From Bog-793 sp035625025 (lineage in GTDB: Bacteria; Actinomycetota; Acidimicrobiia; Acidimicrobiales; Bog-793): 64,000 bases of DNA. The stretch spans positions 1 to 64,000 of the forward strand of contig DASPQJ010000018.1 in the NCBI GenBank assembly GCA_035625025.1, written 5' to 3'. Position 1 is the stretch's first letter, and each line of letters opens with the position of its first letter. The translations under genes and the position numbers were made by a program. The notes under the pieces are model-generated. The model searched no databases. It had not been told where the DNA came from and saw only the letters and a list, made by a program, of their open reading frames with translations. This document shows, one piece after another, positions 8,568 to 17,572 of this stretch.

Positions 8568-10156
8568 TTCGCCGCCTTGGCCCGGACGGTCAGGACCGGC
8601 CGGCCGACCTGGGGGGTCGTCGGGTGCGCGACCTGCTCGACGTGGGCGACGAGCTGGTCGACCGATGGTGTAATCCGGTCGAGCACGGGTTTGGGGTAGA
8701 CGCCGAGGAAGACGATGAGCACGACGAGGGGCGCCATCACGACACCTTCACGCCAGGTGAGCTCGGGGAAGGGCTTGTCGCGCTCGGAGGCGCGCTCGGG
8801 ACCGTGGAAGATCTGCTGGTACGCCCAGAGCAGGTAGACAGCCGCGAGGACGACGCCGATCGTCGCGACGACCGCCCACCAGCGGTGGGTGATGAAGGTG
8901 CCCGCGAGGATGAGGAACTCGCCGATGAAGCCGCTGAGACCCGGCACCCCGATCGACGCCAGCACGACGACGGTGAACGTCGCCGCCATCACCGGCGCCC
9001 GGTGCTGGAGCCCGCCGAGGTGGGCGACCGACATCGTCTGGCGACGCTTGTAGATCATCGCGACCAGCAGAAAGAGCGCCGCCGTGACGATCCCGTGGTT
9101 CACCATCTGGAGGACCGCGCCGGAGACGGCCTCTCCGGTGAGGGCGAAAGCGCCGACGACGATGAAGCCGATGTGCGCGAGCGACGAGTAGGCGACGAGG
9201 CGCTTCAGATCCTTCTGCACCGCGGCGACGACCGCCCCGTAGACGATGCCGACCACGCCGAGCGTCAGGAACAGCGGCGCCAGGACGACGACCGCGTGGG
9301 GAAACAGGCCGAGGTCGAACCGGATGATGCCGTACGTGCCGAGCTTTGCGGTGATGCCGGCCAGCAGCACCGAACCGGCGACGGGCGCCTCCCGGTAGGC
9401 GTCCGGCGACCAGGTGTGGAACGGGAAGACCGGTGCCTTCACCGCGAAGGCGGCAGTGAAGGCGAGCAGCAGCAACACCCCGGCCGTTCCGCTGAGACGC
9501 GTCTCGGCGAGCTGGCGGATGTCGAACGTCGTCACGCCCGTCTGACCCTGGTGGATGGAGACGAGCGCCAGGATGCCAACGAGCATGACCGCCGACCCCG
9601 TGAAGGTGTAGATGAAGAACTTCATCGCGGCGTGGCTCCGGCGCTCATGGCCCCAGCCGCCGATGATGAAGTAAACGGGCACGAGCGTCGTCTCGAAGAA
9701 CAGGAAGAACATCAACAGGTCGAGCGAGAGAAAGCTCCCAAGACAGGCCGCTTCGAGGAGAAGGATCCAAACCGTGAAGGACTTCACGTTCGACCGTTCG
9801 CCCGCGCCGATCAGGGCGAGCACGAAGAGCAACGCCGAGAGCAGCACCAAGAAGAGCGAGATCCCGTCGACACCGAGATTCCACGAGATCCCGAGCGAGC
9901 CGACCCAGGGGTGTTCCGAGACCATCTGGTAGCCGCCGATGCCCGTCCGGAATTCGTCGAGCACCGCCGAGGCCACGCCCAGCACCCCGAAAGCGCCGAG
10001 CAACCCGACGGAGCGGATCGCCCAACTCGCCCGCCGGGGCAACACGACCGCGACGAGCGCGGCGCCCACCGGCAGAAGAACGAGCGTCGTGAGATAGGGG
10101 AAGGCGTGCTGGTCGGTGACGACGGCGAGGCTCGACAGGACCGCGTGGGTCGTCAC
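8564..10156 (-). CDS. nuoM: NADH-quinone oxidoreductase subunit M
   Basis: The 530-residue antiporter-like subunit of complex I sits in the distal membrane arm. Key residues are visible: the glutamate of FFLFFETTLVPVYFIIGGWG and the lysine of AKLGTYGIIRFDLG, followed by the half-channel motif around LKRLVAYSSLAHIGF. It starts with GTG at 10156, overlapping the nuoL stop by four bases (GTGA), which points to translational coupling. About 14 transmembrane helices are expected for the family. Confidence 0.96.
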   Translation of the reverse strand: MTTHAVLSSLAVVTDQHAFPYLTTLVLLPVGAALVAVVLPRRASWAIRSVGLLGAFGVLGVASAVLDEFRTGIGGYQMVSEHPWVGSLGISWNLGVDGISLFLVLLSALLFVLALIGAGERSNVKSFTVWILLLEAACLGSFLSLDLLMFFLFFETTLVPVYFIIGGWGHERRSHAAMKFFIYTFTGSAVMLVGILALVSIHQGQTGVTTFDIRQLAETRLSGTAGVLLLLAFTAAFAVKAPVFPFHTWSPDAYREAPVAGSVLLAGITAKLGTYGIIRFDLGLFPHAVVVLAPLFLTLGVVGIVYGAVVAAVQKDLKRLVAYSSLAHIGFIVVGAFALTGEAVSGAVLQMVNHGIVTAALFLLVAMIYKRRQTMSVAHLGGLQHRAPVMAATFTVVVLASIGVPGLSGFIGEFLILAGTFITHRWWAVVATIGVVLAAVYLLWAYQQIFHGPERASERDKPFPELTWREGVVMAPLVVLIVFLGVYPKPVLDRITPSVDQLVAHVEQVAHPTTPQVGRPVLTVRAKAAK

Positions 10157-12039
10157 GACCCGGCCCTCGTCACGAAGTAGGCGACGAGTAGGACGATCCC
10201 ACCGACGATCGTGAGGGCGTAGGTCCGCACGTAGCCCGACTGCGCGCCCCGCAGCAGCTCACCGCCGCGGCGGACGAGCCTTCCGACCCCTTCCACCGCG
10301 CCGTCGATGATCTTCGCGTCAATGACCGAGGAGGCGAACGAGGCGAGCTGCGCCCCGGGACGGGCGACGAAGCGGTCGTAGCTCCAGTCGATGAACCACG
10401 CCATGAAAAGGAACCGGGGTTCGAGTCGCGGGCGGTTGACGGCGACGCCCCAGACGGCTGCGGCCATCGCGATACCGAGCAGCGCGAACGCCACGTCAGC
10501 GAGTCCGAATCCCCAGAGCTCGGCGAGGCCGAAGTGGTGGACCGCGAGGTTGGCGCCGACGACGGGCTGCAGCCAACGCTCGAGGAACGTCCACGTCGGG
10601 TGGAAGGGCAGGTCGATGAACAACCCGAGGAACGAGCACGCCGAGAGCACGAGGAGCGGCACGCCCATCACCCAGCCGGGGTCGCGAGGCGGCTCGCCGC
10701 CCGGTCGGGCGTCGCTCCAACGCCGATCGCCGGCGAACACCAAGAAGAACTCACGTCCCATGTAGTAGGCGGTGAGGACCGCTGTGACGGCTCCGATCGC
10801 CCAGAGCGCGGGGCTGACGGCCCAGGCGCTCTCGAGGACGTCGCTCTTCGCCCAGAAACCGCTGAACGGCGGCACGCCGGCGATGGAGAGCCACCCGATG
10901 AGGAAGGTGACCGCCGTGATCGGCATGAAAGCGCGCAGCGACCCCATCTTCTTCAGGTCCTGCTCGCCGTCGAGGGCGTGGATCACCGAACCCGCCGACA
11001 AGAACAGCAGCGCCTTGTAGAAGGCGTGGGCGAGCATGAGGAAGATGGCGGCCACGTAGGCGCCGCTGCCCGCGGCGAGGAACATGTAGCCGAGCTGGGA
11101 GACCGTCGAGTAGGCGAGGACCTTCTTGATGTCGGTCTGGGCACAGCCGATCGTCGCCGCGACGAGGGCGGTGGCGACCCCGACCCACGCCACGACGTGT
11201 CCGGCCACCGGTGCGGCGTGGAGGATCGGGCTGATCCGGCAGAGCAGGTAGACGCCCGCCGTCACCATCGTCGCGGCGTGGATCAGCGCGGAGACCGGCG
11301 TCGGGCCCTCCATCGCGTCGGCGAGCCACGGGAACAACGGGATCTGCGCCGACTTGCCGACCGCGCCCAAGAAGAGCAGCAGGGCGATGGCCGTGAGGTC
11401 CGCCGTCGAGACGTGCGCGAGCCGCGCGAACACGGTCGTGTACTCGAGGCTCCCCGTCCGCTCGAAGACGAGGAACAGCGCGACCAGGAAACCCGCGTCG
11501 CCGACGCGGTTGTAAATCATCGCCTTCTTGCCGGCGCTCGCCGCCGCCGGACGGCGAAACCAGAATGCGACGAGGAAGTAGGAGCAGACCCCGACGCCCT
11601 CCCAACCGAAGAAGGTGACGAGGAGGTTGCTCGCCAACACGAGCATGAGCATCGAGAAGACGAAGAGGTTGAGATAGCCGAAGAACTTGGCGAAGTCCTC
11701 GTCGTGCGCCATGTAGCCGATCGAGTAGAGGTGGATCACCGCGGCGACACCCGTGACGAACAGCGCCATCGTGACGGACAGGGGGTCGACGCGCAGCCCG
11801 ACCGTGACGCTGAGACGGTCGACCGTGAACCACGTGAAAAGCTGCTGGGTGAAGACCCGGCTGGCGGGGGCCCGTTCGAAAAGAGCCACGAGCGCGAGCA
11901 CCGAGATCGCGAACGACCCCGCGACGAGGGCGGTCGCGATCCAACCCGAAACGGGATTGCCGACCCGCCTGCCGAAGGCCAAGAGGATCGCGAACCCGCC
12001 GAGCGGCAGGAGCGGGATCAGGTAGGCGAGATGCAGCAC
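10153..12039 (-). CDS. nuoL: NADH-quinone oxidoreductase subunit L
   Basis: The 628-residue product is the largest antiporter-like subunit and carries the long C-terminal lateral helix of the membrane arm. Channel motifs are intact: GWEGVGVCSYFLVAFW (Glu), GAVGKSAQIPLFPWLADAME (Lys) and LIHAATMVTAGVYLL (His). It begins with GTG at 12039, seven bases after the nuoK stop. The C-terminal part after residue 480 contains the amphipathic helix region and a final membrane anchor near the end (VGGIVLLVAYFVT). Confidence 0.96.
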   Translation of the reverse strand: MLHLAYLIPLLPLGGFAILLAFGRRVGNPVSGWIATALVAGSFAISVLALVALFERAPASRVFTQQLFTWFTVDRLSVTVGLRVDPLSVTMALFVTGVAAVIHLYSIGYMAHDEDFAKFFGYLNLFVFSMLMLVLASNLLVTFFGWEGVGVCSYFLVAFWFRRPAAASAGKKAMIYNRVGDAGFLVALFLVFERTGSLEYTTVFARLAHVSTADLTAIALLLFLGAVGKSAQIPLFPWLADAMEGPTPVSALIHAATMVTAGVYLLCRISPILHAAPVAGHVVAWVGVATALVAATIGCAQTDIKKVLAYSTVSQLGYMFLAAGSGAYVAAIFLMLAHAFYKALLFLSAGSVIHALDGEQDLKKMGSLRAFMPITAVTFLIGWLSIAGVPPFSGFWAKSDVLESAWAVSPALWAIGAVTAVLTAYYMGREFFLVFAGDRRWSDARPGGEPPRDPGWVMGVPLLVLSACSFLGLFIDLPFHPTWTFLERWLQPVVGANLAVHHFGLAELWGFGLADVAFALLGIAMAAAVWGVAVNRPRLEPRFLFMAWFIDWSYDRFVARPGAQLASFASSVIDAKIIDGAVEGVGRLVRRGGELLRGAQSGYVRTYALTIVGGIVLLVAYFVTRAGS

Positions 12040-12046
12040 GGTCGTC

Positions 12047-12352
12047 TCAGCCCCGCAGCTCGTGGGGGTCGTCCGCCGTCGCCCCGACCCGGCGCCGGAA
12101 GATCGCGACGACGATCCCCAGGCCGACGACGACCTCGGCCGCCGCCACGACGAGCACGAAGAACACCGCGACCTGACCGCCGATGTCGTTCAACTCACGG
12201 GAGAACGTGACGAAGGTGAGGTTCGCCGCGTTCAGCATGAGCTCGATGCACATGAACATGACGAGGACGTTGCGCCGGACGAGCACGCCGACAGCGCCGA
12301 ACGTGAACAGCACCGCCGCCAGCGTCAGGTACCAGGCGCCGTCGATCGTCAT
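12047..12352 (-). CDS. nuoK: NADH-quinone oxidoreductase subunit K
   Basis: The 101-residue three-helix subunit carries both membrane glutamates needed for proton transfer: FMCIELMLNAANLTFV and AAAEVVVGLGIVVAIFR. The ATG at 12352 overlaps the nuoJ stop by four bases (ATGA). Length and motifs match the family exactly. Confidence 0.95.
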   Translation of the reverse strand: MTIDGAWYLTLAAVLFTFGAVGVLVRRNVLVMFMCIELMLNAANLTFVTFSRELNDIGGQVAVFFVLVVAAAEVVVGLGIVVAIFRRRVGATADDPHELRG

Positions 12353-12966
12353 CGGCCCGTGACCTCGGTCCTGCCGGCCGCATCCGCCGCGGGATCCCCC
12401 GCGCCCGCCTCGTCTGCCACACCACGGTCGAAGCGCCGCGCCAGGACGACCGCCGCCACGACGGCCACGACGAGCAGCGCCGAGGTGATCTCGAAAGGAA
12501 GCAGGTAGGTCGTGAAGATCGCCCGACCGAGCTGCGCGACGTTCGAAAGCGGCCGGTTGAGGGCACCCGTCGCGGCGTGGGCACCGGTCGTCCAGTGGCC
12601 CGTGCCGAGCAACAGCACCTCGGCGAGAACCAGGGCCCCGAGGCCTAGCGCGACGACGCGCTGACCGCGGAACTGGTCGGCCAGCGCCTTCTCGGTGCGG
12701 TCGACGCCGAGGAGCATGATGACGAACAGGAACAGGACGACGATCGCCCCCGTGTACACGATGATCTGCACCGCCGCGAGGAACTGCGCGTTCTCCTCGA
12801 CGAACAAGACGGCCACCCCGAAAAGCGTCAGCACGAGGCTGAGCGCGGCGTGGACGGGATTGCGCCCGAAGACGACGCCGGCCGCCCCGGCGACGCAGAT
12901 CGCCCCGGCAATGAGAAACGTCGCGAGATCCGGCAGCGTCGCGGTGGCGAGGACCGACCCCGGCAT
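12349..12966 (-). CDS. nuoJ: NADH-quinone oxidoreductase subunit J
   Basis: The 205-residue membrane subunit has five hydrophobic segments and the diagnostic segment VQIIVYTGAIVVLFLFVIML, whose tyrosine lies at the pi-bulge helix linked to coupling. The hydrophilic C-terminal tail (after about residue 180) is Ala/Gly/Asp-rich. ATG 12966 overlaps the nuoI stop by one base. Confidence 0.95.
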   Translation of the reverse strand: MPGSVLATATLPDLATFLIAGAICVAGAAGVVFGRNPVHAALSLVLTLFGVAVLFVEENAQFLAAVQIIVYTGAIVVLFLFVIMLLGVDRTEKALADQFRGQRVVALGLGALVLAEVLLLGTGHWTTGAHAATGALNRPLSNVAQLGRAIFTTYLLPFEITSALLVVAVVAAVVLARRFDRGVADEAGAGDPAADAAGRTEVTGR

Positions 12967-13658
12967 CAGCGCCGCCTCCCGCCGAAGCGGACGGGGATCT
13001 TCTTCGCCTGCGTCTCCCGAATCGAGATGTTGCCGGTCGCCGCGTCGTCGCGTTCGCCGCGTTGGCCCGCCTCGGGGGCGCGCACTCCGTAGCCGAGCTC
13101 GCCCGACCACTGGACCTCGCCCTCGTAGTCGGCGGCGCCCGACGGCGACGTCGCCCGCATCCACCCGGAGCTGAAGCGGTCCTCGCCCTCGCGCCAGTCC
13201 TCCCACGGCAACCGCTGCGGCTTGCCGTCCGCGGCGACGAGGAGCTCGGTCCGCGTGTAGATCGCGTCGGCGCGGCTCGTGAACGAGAACTCGAACAACT
13301 TCGACTCGGTGATCGCCTCCGTCGGACACGCCTCGACGCACAGGTCGCAGTGGATGCAGCGCAGGTAGTTGATCTCGTAGACGAATCCGTAGCGCTCGCC
13401 GGGCGAGACGGGCGCGTCCGGCGGATTGTCCGCGCCGCGCACGTAGATGCAGTCCGCGGGGCACACCGCCGCACACAACTCGCAGCCGATGCACTTCTCC
13501 ATTCCGTCCTCGTAGCGGTTGAGGAGGTGGCGGCCGTGAAGCCGGGGCGGCTTCGGCCGTTTCGCCGCCGGGTATTCGGTCGTGACGCGCGGCTTTAAGA
13601 CCTGCTTCGCCGCGACGTAGAACCCGCCGAAGAAGTTGCCTTCGCCGAAGATTCTCAT
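12966..13658 (-). CDS. nuoI: NADH-quinone oxidoreductase subunit I (two 4Fe-4S clusters)
   Basis: The 230-residue peripheral-arm ferredoxin-like subunit carries the N6a and N6b clusters through CIGCELCAAVCPADCI and CIHCDLCVEACPTEAI. It passes electrons from NuoG toward NuoB. The protein is longer than the enterobacterial form because of a C-terminal extension of about 80 residues ending in a basic patch, which is common in actinobacteria. ATG 13658 lies three bases after the nuoH stop. Confidence 0.96.
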   Translation of the reverse strand: MRIFGEGNFFGGFYVAAKQVLKPRVTTEYPAAKRPKPPRLHGRHLLNRYEDGMEKCIGCELCAAVCPADCIYVRGADNPPDAPVSPGERYGFVYEINYLRCIHCDLCVEACPTEAITESKLFEFSFTSRADAIYTRTELLVAADGKPQRLPWEDWREGEDRFSSGWMRATSPSGAADYEGEVQWSGELGYGVRAPEAGQRGERDDAATGNISIRETQAKKIPVRFGGRRR

Positions 13659-13661
13659 CGC

Positions 13662-14882
13662 TCAGCTCCCGCCCCGCGTCCGGTCGACGACCGTCGTCGA
13701 CGTGCCGAGGCCGGCGAAATCCCCCGCCGCCAGCGGGCGACCTTCGATCGGGTGCTCGCGACGACGACGCGCCGTGGCCCGGGCTTGTGCGAGCAGCAGC
13801 CCGGCGACGACGACCCCGCCAAAGACCCCGAAACCCCACGCTCTCGAGACCTGGGCACCCGCGACAAGGAGGAGCCACCCGAGCGAGAGCGGGATAAGCC
13901 ACTTCCAACCGAGGTTCATCAGCTGGTCGTAGCGGAACCTCGGGAGCGCGGCACGGATCCAGACCTGGATGTATAAGAAGATGACCGTCTTGCCGAGGAA
14001 CCAGAGAATCGGCCAGAGCCAGCGCACGACGTGAAATCCGGGTCCGTCCGGCCCACCGAAGAACAGCGTGACGACGACCGCCGACATCGTGATCGTGTTC
14101 ATGAACTCGGCGAGGTAGAACATCGCGAACCGGATCGCCGAGTACTCCGTGTGGAACCCGCCACCGAGCTCGGATTCGCCCTCGGCGAGGTCGAACGGAG
14201 GGCGGTTGAGCTCGGCCGTCCCGGCGACAAAGAAGATCGCGAACGGCACGATGAACAGCCGCAGGACGTTCCAGTGCCAGAAGTCCTGGGCCTGGGATTC
14301 GACGATCGCCCGCGTCGACAGTCCGTGCGACTCGAGGATGACCGTGACGACGCTGAGCCCGAGCGCCGCCTCGTAGGAGATCATCTGCGCCGAGGCGCGC
14401 ACCGAACCGAGGAGCGGGTACTTCGAGCCGGACGACCACCCGGCGAGCATCACGCCGTAGACGGCGACCGAAGACAGCGCCAGCAGGAAAAGGATCCCGA
14501 TCGGTGGGTCGGCGGCCTGGAGCTCGACGGCGTGGTGGGCGATCGTCACGACACCGCCGACCGGGACGATCGCGAAGATGAGGAAGGCGGGCAGGACCGA
14601 GAGGAAGGGGGCGAGGCGGAAGACGACGCGGTCCGCCCGCTCGGGCAACAGGTCCTCCTTGAAGAACAGCTTCGTCCCGTCGGCGAGGGTCTGGAGGATC
14701 CCGAACTTCCCCGCCCGGTTCGGCCCGATCCGGTTCTGCATGTCTGAGATCACCTTGCGCTCGAACCAGATCATCAGCATCACCGATACGAGCAGGAACC
14801 CGAAGACGACGAGCACCTTCACGAGCACGATGACGACGACACCAAGGTCGACGCCGTGGGCGAAGAGGGGATCACTCGTCAC
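13662..14882 (-). CDS. nuoH: NADH-quinone oxidoreductase subunit H
   Basis: The 406-residue membrane subunit forms part of the quinone chamber. Strong signatures are NRIGPNRAGKFGILQTLADG in the first loop and the acidic loop AGTAELNRPPFDLAEGESEL. The C-terminal 60 residues extend past the usual end and are basic. Translation starts with GTG at 14882, overlapping the nuoG stop by four bases (GTGA). Confidence 0.96.
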   Translation of the reverse strand: MTSDPLFAHGVDLGVVVIVLVKVLVVFGFLLVSVMLMIWFERKVISDMQNRIGPNRAGKFGILQTLADGTKLFFKEDLLPERADRVVFRLAPFLSVLPAFLIFAIVPVGGVVTIAHHAVELQAADPPIGILFLLALSSVAVYGVMLAGWSSGSKYPLLGSVRASAQMISYEAALGLSVVTVILESHGLSTRAIVESQAQDFWHWNVLRLFIVPFAIFFVAGTAELNRPPFDLAEGESELGGGFHTEYSAIRFAMFYLAEFMNTITMSAVVVTLFFGGPDGPGFHVVRWLWPILWFLGKTVIFLYIQVWIRAALPRFRYDQLMNLGWKWLIPLSLGWLLLVAGAQVSRAWGFGVFGGVVVAGLLLAQARATARRRREHPIEGRPLAAGDFAGLGTSTTVVDRTRGGS

Positions 14883-17572
14883 GCCATCTCCAGCCAGACG
14901 TCGGTCGCGGCCTCGGAGGAGTCCACGAGCGCGCTCGCGCCGTGTTCGTCGGGTCCGACGAGGTTGGCGACGAGGAGGGCGACGTTGCGCGGCAGCGAAT
15001 CATCGACCTCGACGGGCAACCTCACCGAGTCCTGCGCCGATCGGACCGTGAGCATCGCGCCCGGTACCGCGCCGATCGCCTCGAGGGCCAGGCGATGGAC
15101 GAACACCGCCGGCTTGGCCGTCAACGGCGCGAGCGAAGGGCTCTCCGCGACCAGGGTTCCCCGGTCATAGAGGGTCCGGCGCACGACGAGACGGTAGGCA
15201 CCGTTCGCCAACTCCCCGGCGGCCGGCAGCCCGTCCCCGGAGGAGAAGGACATGAGCCGTGTTGGCGTCGCGCTGACGGGCTCCGCACTCCAAACGACGC
15301 CGCCGGACCCGGCGGGGAGAGCCGATCCGACGTCGAGCGGGGCTCCTTGCTCCTCGACCGACAAGATCCCGGGGGTCGCGACGGGATCGATCGGCCGCAA
15401 CCGGCGTCCGCTGATACCGACCGGCGCGGCGCGCAGCGGCACGACGACGCCGTCGCGGTGGTTCGGCCGTCCGAGCAGGCCCGCGTCGACGCCCCGGTAC
15501 GCCGGCGCGACTCGAGCGATCTCGGCCGAGATCTGCTCGACGCCTTCACAGCCGAGCGGGGCGTCGAAGCGACGTGCGATCTCGCTCGCGACCGTCCACG
15601 CCGGCCAGGCGATCCCCGGTGGGACCACCTTGGCCGCGAGCCGCGTCACTCGGCCCTCGCAGTTCGTCGTCGTCCCGCCCCGTTCGCCGTCGCCGGCCAC
15701 AGGCAGCACGACCTGAGCCAGCGAACTCGACCCGTTCGGATGGGTCCCCACGTAGACGAGCGACCGGATCTGTTCGAGCGCGGCACGAGCGAGGGCGCGG
15801 TCCGGGCAATCGGCCAGGGGGTCGCATCCGAGGAGCATCAACGTCGTGATCTCGTTGTTGACCGCGGCCTCGAGGATCGCGCGGGCGTCGCGACCTCGCT
15901 GCGCCGGCAACGATCCCCACGCGGCCAGCAACTCGCTCCGGGCGTCATCGAGCGTCACCCGGCCCGGCAGGAGCCCCGGCGCCAGACCCATGTCGAGGGC
16001 GCCGTGCACGTTCGCCCGGCGCAGCGCCGGCAAGAAGCGGGCGTCCGGAAAAGCCCGCCGGATCGTCTCGGCCGCCGCCGCGACGGCCGCCGCCGGCTCG
16101 GCGGACGACGGCCGGCCGCAGACGACGACGAGCCCTTCGCCGCTCGCGCCGAGCGACCTGAGAAGGGCGCGGGACGCCGCGAGCGCCGCCGGGTCAACTC
16201 CAGTCGGGGTCCCGGCTCGGCGCAAGCCGACGAGGGCCTCGGCGAGGCGGCGGATCTCGCCGGGGAGATAGGCGAGCCGGTTCCTCGCGTACGGGGTGAG
16301 GGCCGTGGCCGAGGTCGAGCACTCGACGATCGCCAGGCCTTCCAGCGCGGCCCGCCGTAGGCGCAGGAACAAGACGGGCAGCTCCTCGCGCACGTCTCCC
16401 GTCAACGTGATGACCGCCTTGGCCTGGGTCGCCTCGTCGATCGTCGCGTGCGGCAGGCCGAGCACCACAGCGGCGGGGAGCCCGTCATCGAGCTGCGCAT
16501 CGACGGAATCCGTCCCTAGAACCGCCTTGGCGAGCTTGGCCCAGGCATAGGCGTCCTCGTTCGACAACCGCGCCCCGCCGAGGATCGCGACGGACTCCGG
16601 CCCGCCGCGTCGGTGGGCATCGCGTATCGCCGCGGTGACGGCGTCCAGCGCCTCGTGCCAGGTCACCGGGACCTGGATGTCGTCGCGCTCGGCCAAGGGC
16701 GCGACCAGCCGGTTCGGCGAGTGCACCGCCTCGAAGCCGTAGCGGCCCTTGTCGCACAGCCAGCTCTGGTTCACCGGATCGGAGTCGACGCCGAGATACC
16801 GCACGAGTCTGCCTGCCGAGGACTGGGCGACGACGCGGCAGCCGACGGCACACGTCGTGCACGTCGTCTCGACCTGTTCGAGGTCCCACGGGCGTGACGC
16901 GAACCGGTAGGCGGGAGCCGTGAGCGCGCCGACCGGGCAGATCTGAATCGTGTTGCCGGAGAAGTACGAGTCGAACGGCCGGTTCGGGAACGTCGCGACC
17001 TCGACCGCATCGCTACGGAACGCCAGGTCGATGAGCGGCTCACCGGCGACCTCGTCGGCAAAGCGTGTGCAGCGGGCGCACTGGATGCACCGCTCCCGAT
17101 CGAGCAGCACGAGCGGACCGATCTCGATTGGCTTGGCCCAGTGCCGCTTCTCCTCCGAAAAGCGACTCTCCCCCGGCCCGTGCGAGAGCGCCTGGTCCTG
17201 GAGCGGGCACTCCCCACCCTTGTCGCAGACCGGACAGTCGAGTGGGTGGTTGATGAGCAGAAACTCGAGCACGCCCTGCTGGGCCTTGCGCGCTTTCGGC
17301 GACGAGGTCCGCACCTCCTGCCCTTCAGCCACCGCGGCCATGCACGCCGGCTGCAGCGTGAAGCCCCGCGGCCCGGAAACCTCGACGAGGCACATCCGGC
17401 ACATCCCGACCGGTTCGAGACGCGGGTGGTAGCAAAAACGGGGGATGAAGACTCCCGCCTTCTCGGCGGCGTCGATGAGGAGCTCGCCCGGCGACGCCTC
17501 GACGCCCCGCCCGTCGACCGTCAGGTGAACGACCGCGGTCTCAGCGAACTCGCGGCGCGCCACCTCGCTCAT
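14879..17572 (-). CDS. nuoG: NADH-quinone oxidoreductase subunit G
   Basis: The 897-residue iron-sulfur subunit of the peripheral arm has, in order, an N-terminal 2Fe-2S ferredoxin domain (CYHPRLEPVGMCRMCLVEV), the His/Cys cluster region (DCPVCDKGGECPLQD), a 4Fe-4S motif (RCIQCARC), the extra N7-type motif CTTCAVGC, and a long molybdopterin-oxidoreductase-like domain. The ATG at 17572 fits the family start; the open frame continues upstream over the end of nuoF. It overlaps the nuoF stop by four bases (ATGA). Confidence 0.95.
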   Translation of the reverse strand: MSEVARREFAETAVVHLTVDGRGVEASPGELLIDAAEKAGVFIPRFCYHPRLEPVGMCRMCLVEVSGPRGFTLQPACMAAVAEGQEVRTSSPKARKAQQGVLEFLLINHPLDCPVCDKGGECPLQDQALSHGPGESRFSEEKRHWAKPIEIGPLVLLDRERCIQCARCTRFADEVAGEPLIDLAFRSDAVEVATFPNRPFDSYFSGNTIQICPVGALTAPAYRFASRPWDLEQVETTCTTCAVGCRVVAQSSAGRLVRYLGVDSDPVNQSWLCDKGRYGFEAVHSPNRLVAPLAERDDIQVPVTWHEALDAVTAAIRDAHRRGGPESVAILGGARLSNEDAYAWAKLAKAVLGTDSVDAQLDDGLPAAVVLGLPHATIDEATQAKAVITLTGDVREELPVLFLRLRRAALEGLAIVECSTSATALTPYARNRLAYLPGEIRRLAEALVGLRRAGTPTGVDPAALAASRALLRSLGASGEGLVVVCGRPSSAEPAAAVAAAAETIRRAFPDARFLPALRRANVHGALDMGLAPGLLPGRVTLDDARSELLAAWGSLPAQRGRDARAILEAAVNNEITTLMLLGCDPLADCPDRALARAALEQIRSLVYVGTHPNGSSSLAQVVLPVAGDGERGGTTTNCEGRVTRLAAKVVPPGIAWPAWTVASEIARRFDAPLGCEGVEQISAEIARVAPAYRGVDAGLLGRPNHRDGVVVPLRAAPVGISGRRLRPIDPVATPGILSVEEQGAPLDVGSALPAGSGGVVWSAEPVSATPTRLMSFSSGDGLPAAGELANGAYRLVVRRTLYDRGTLVAESPSLAPLTAKPAVFVHRLALEAIGAVPGAMLTVRSAQDSVRLPVEVDDSLPRNVALLVANLVGPDEHGASALVDSSEAATDVWLEMA

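Noticed and set aside
8624..12210. Plus-strand frames of more than 500 codons opposite nuoM and nuoL
   Set aside because: Antisense to well-conserved complex I genes; highly charged low-complexity translations.
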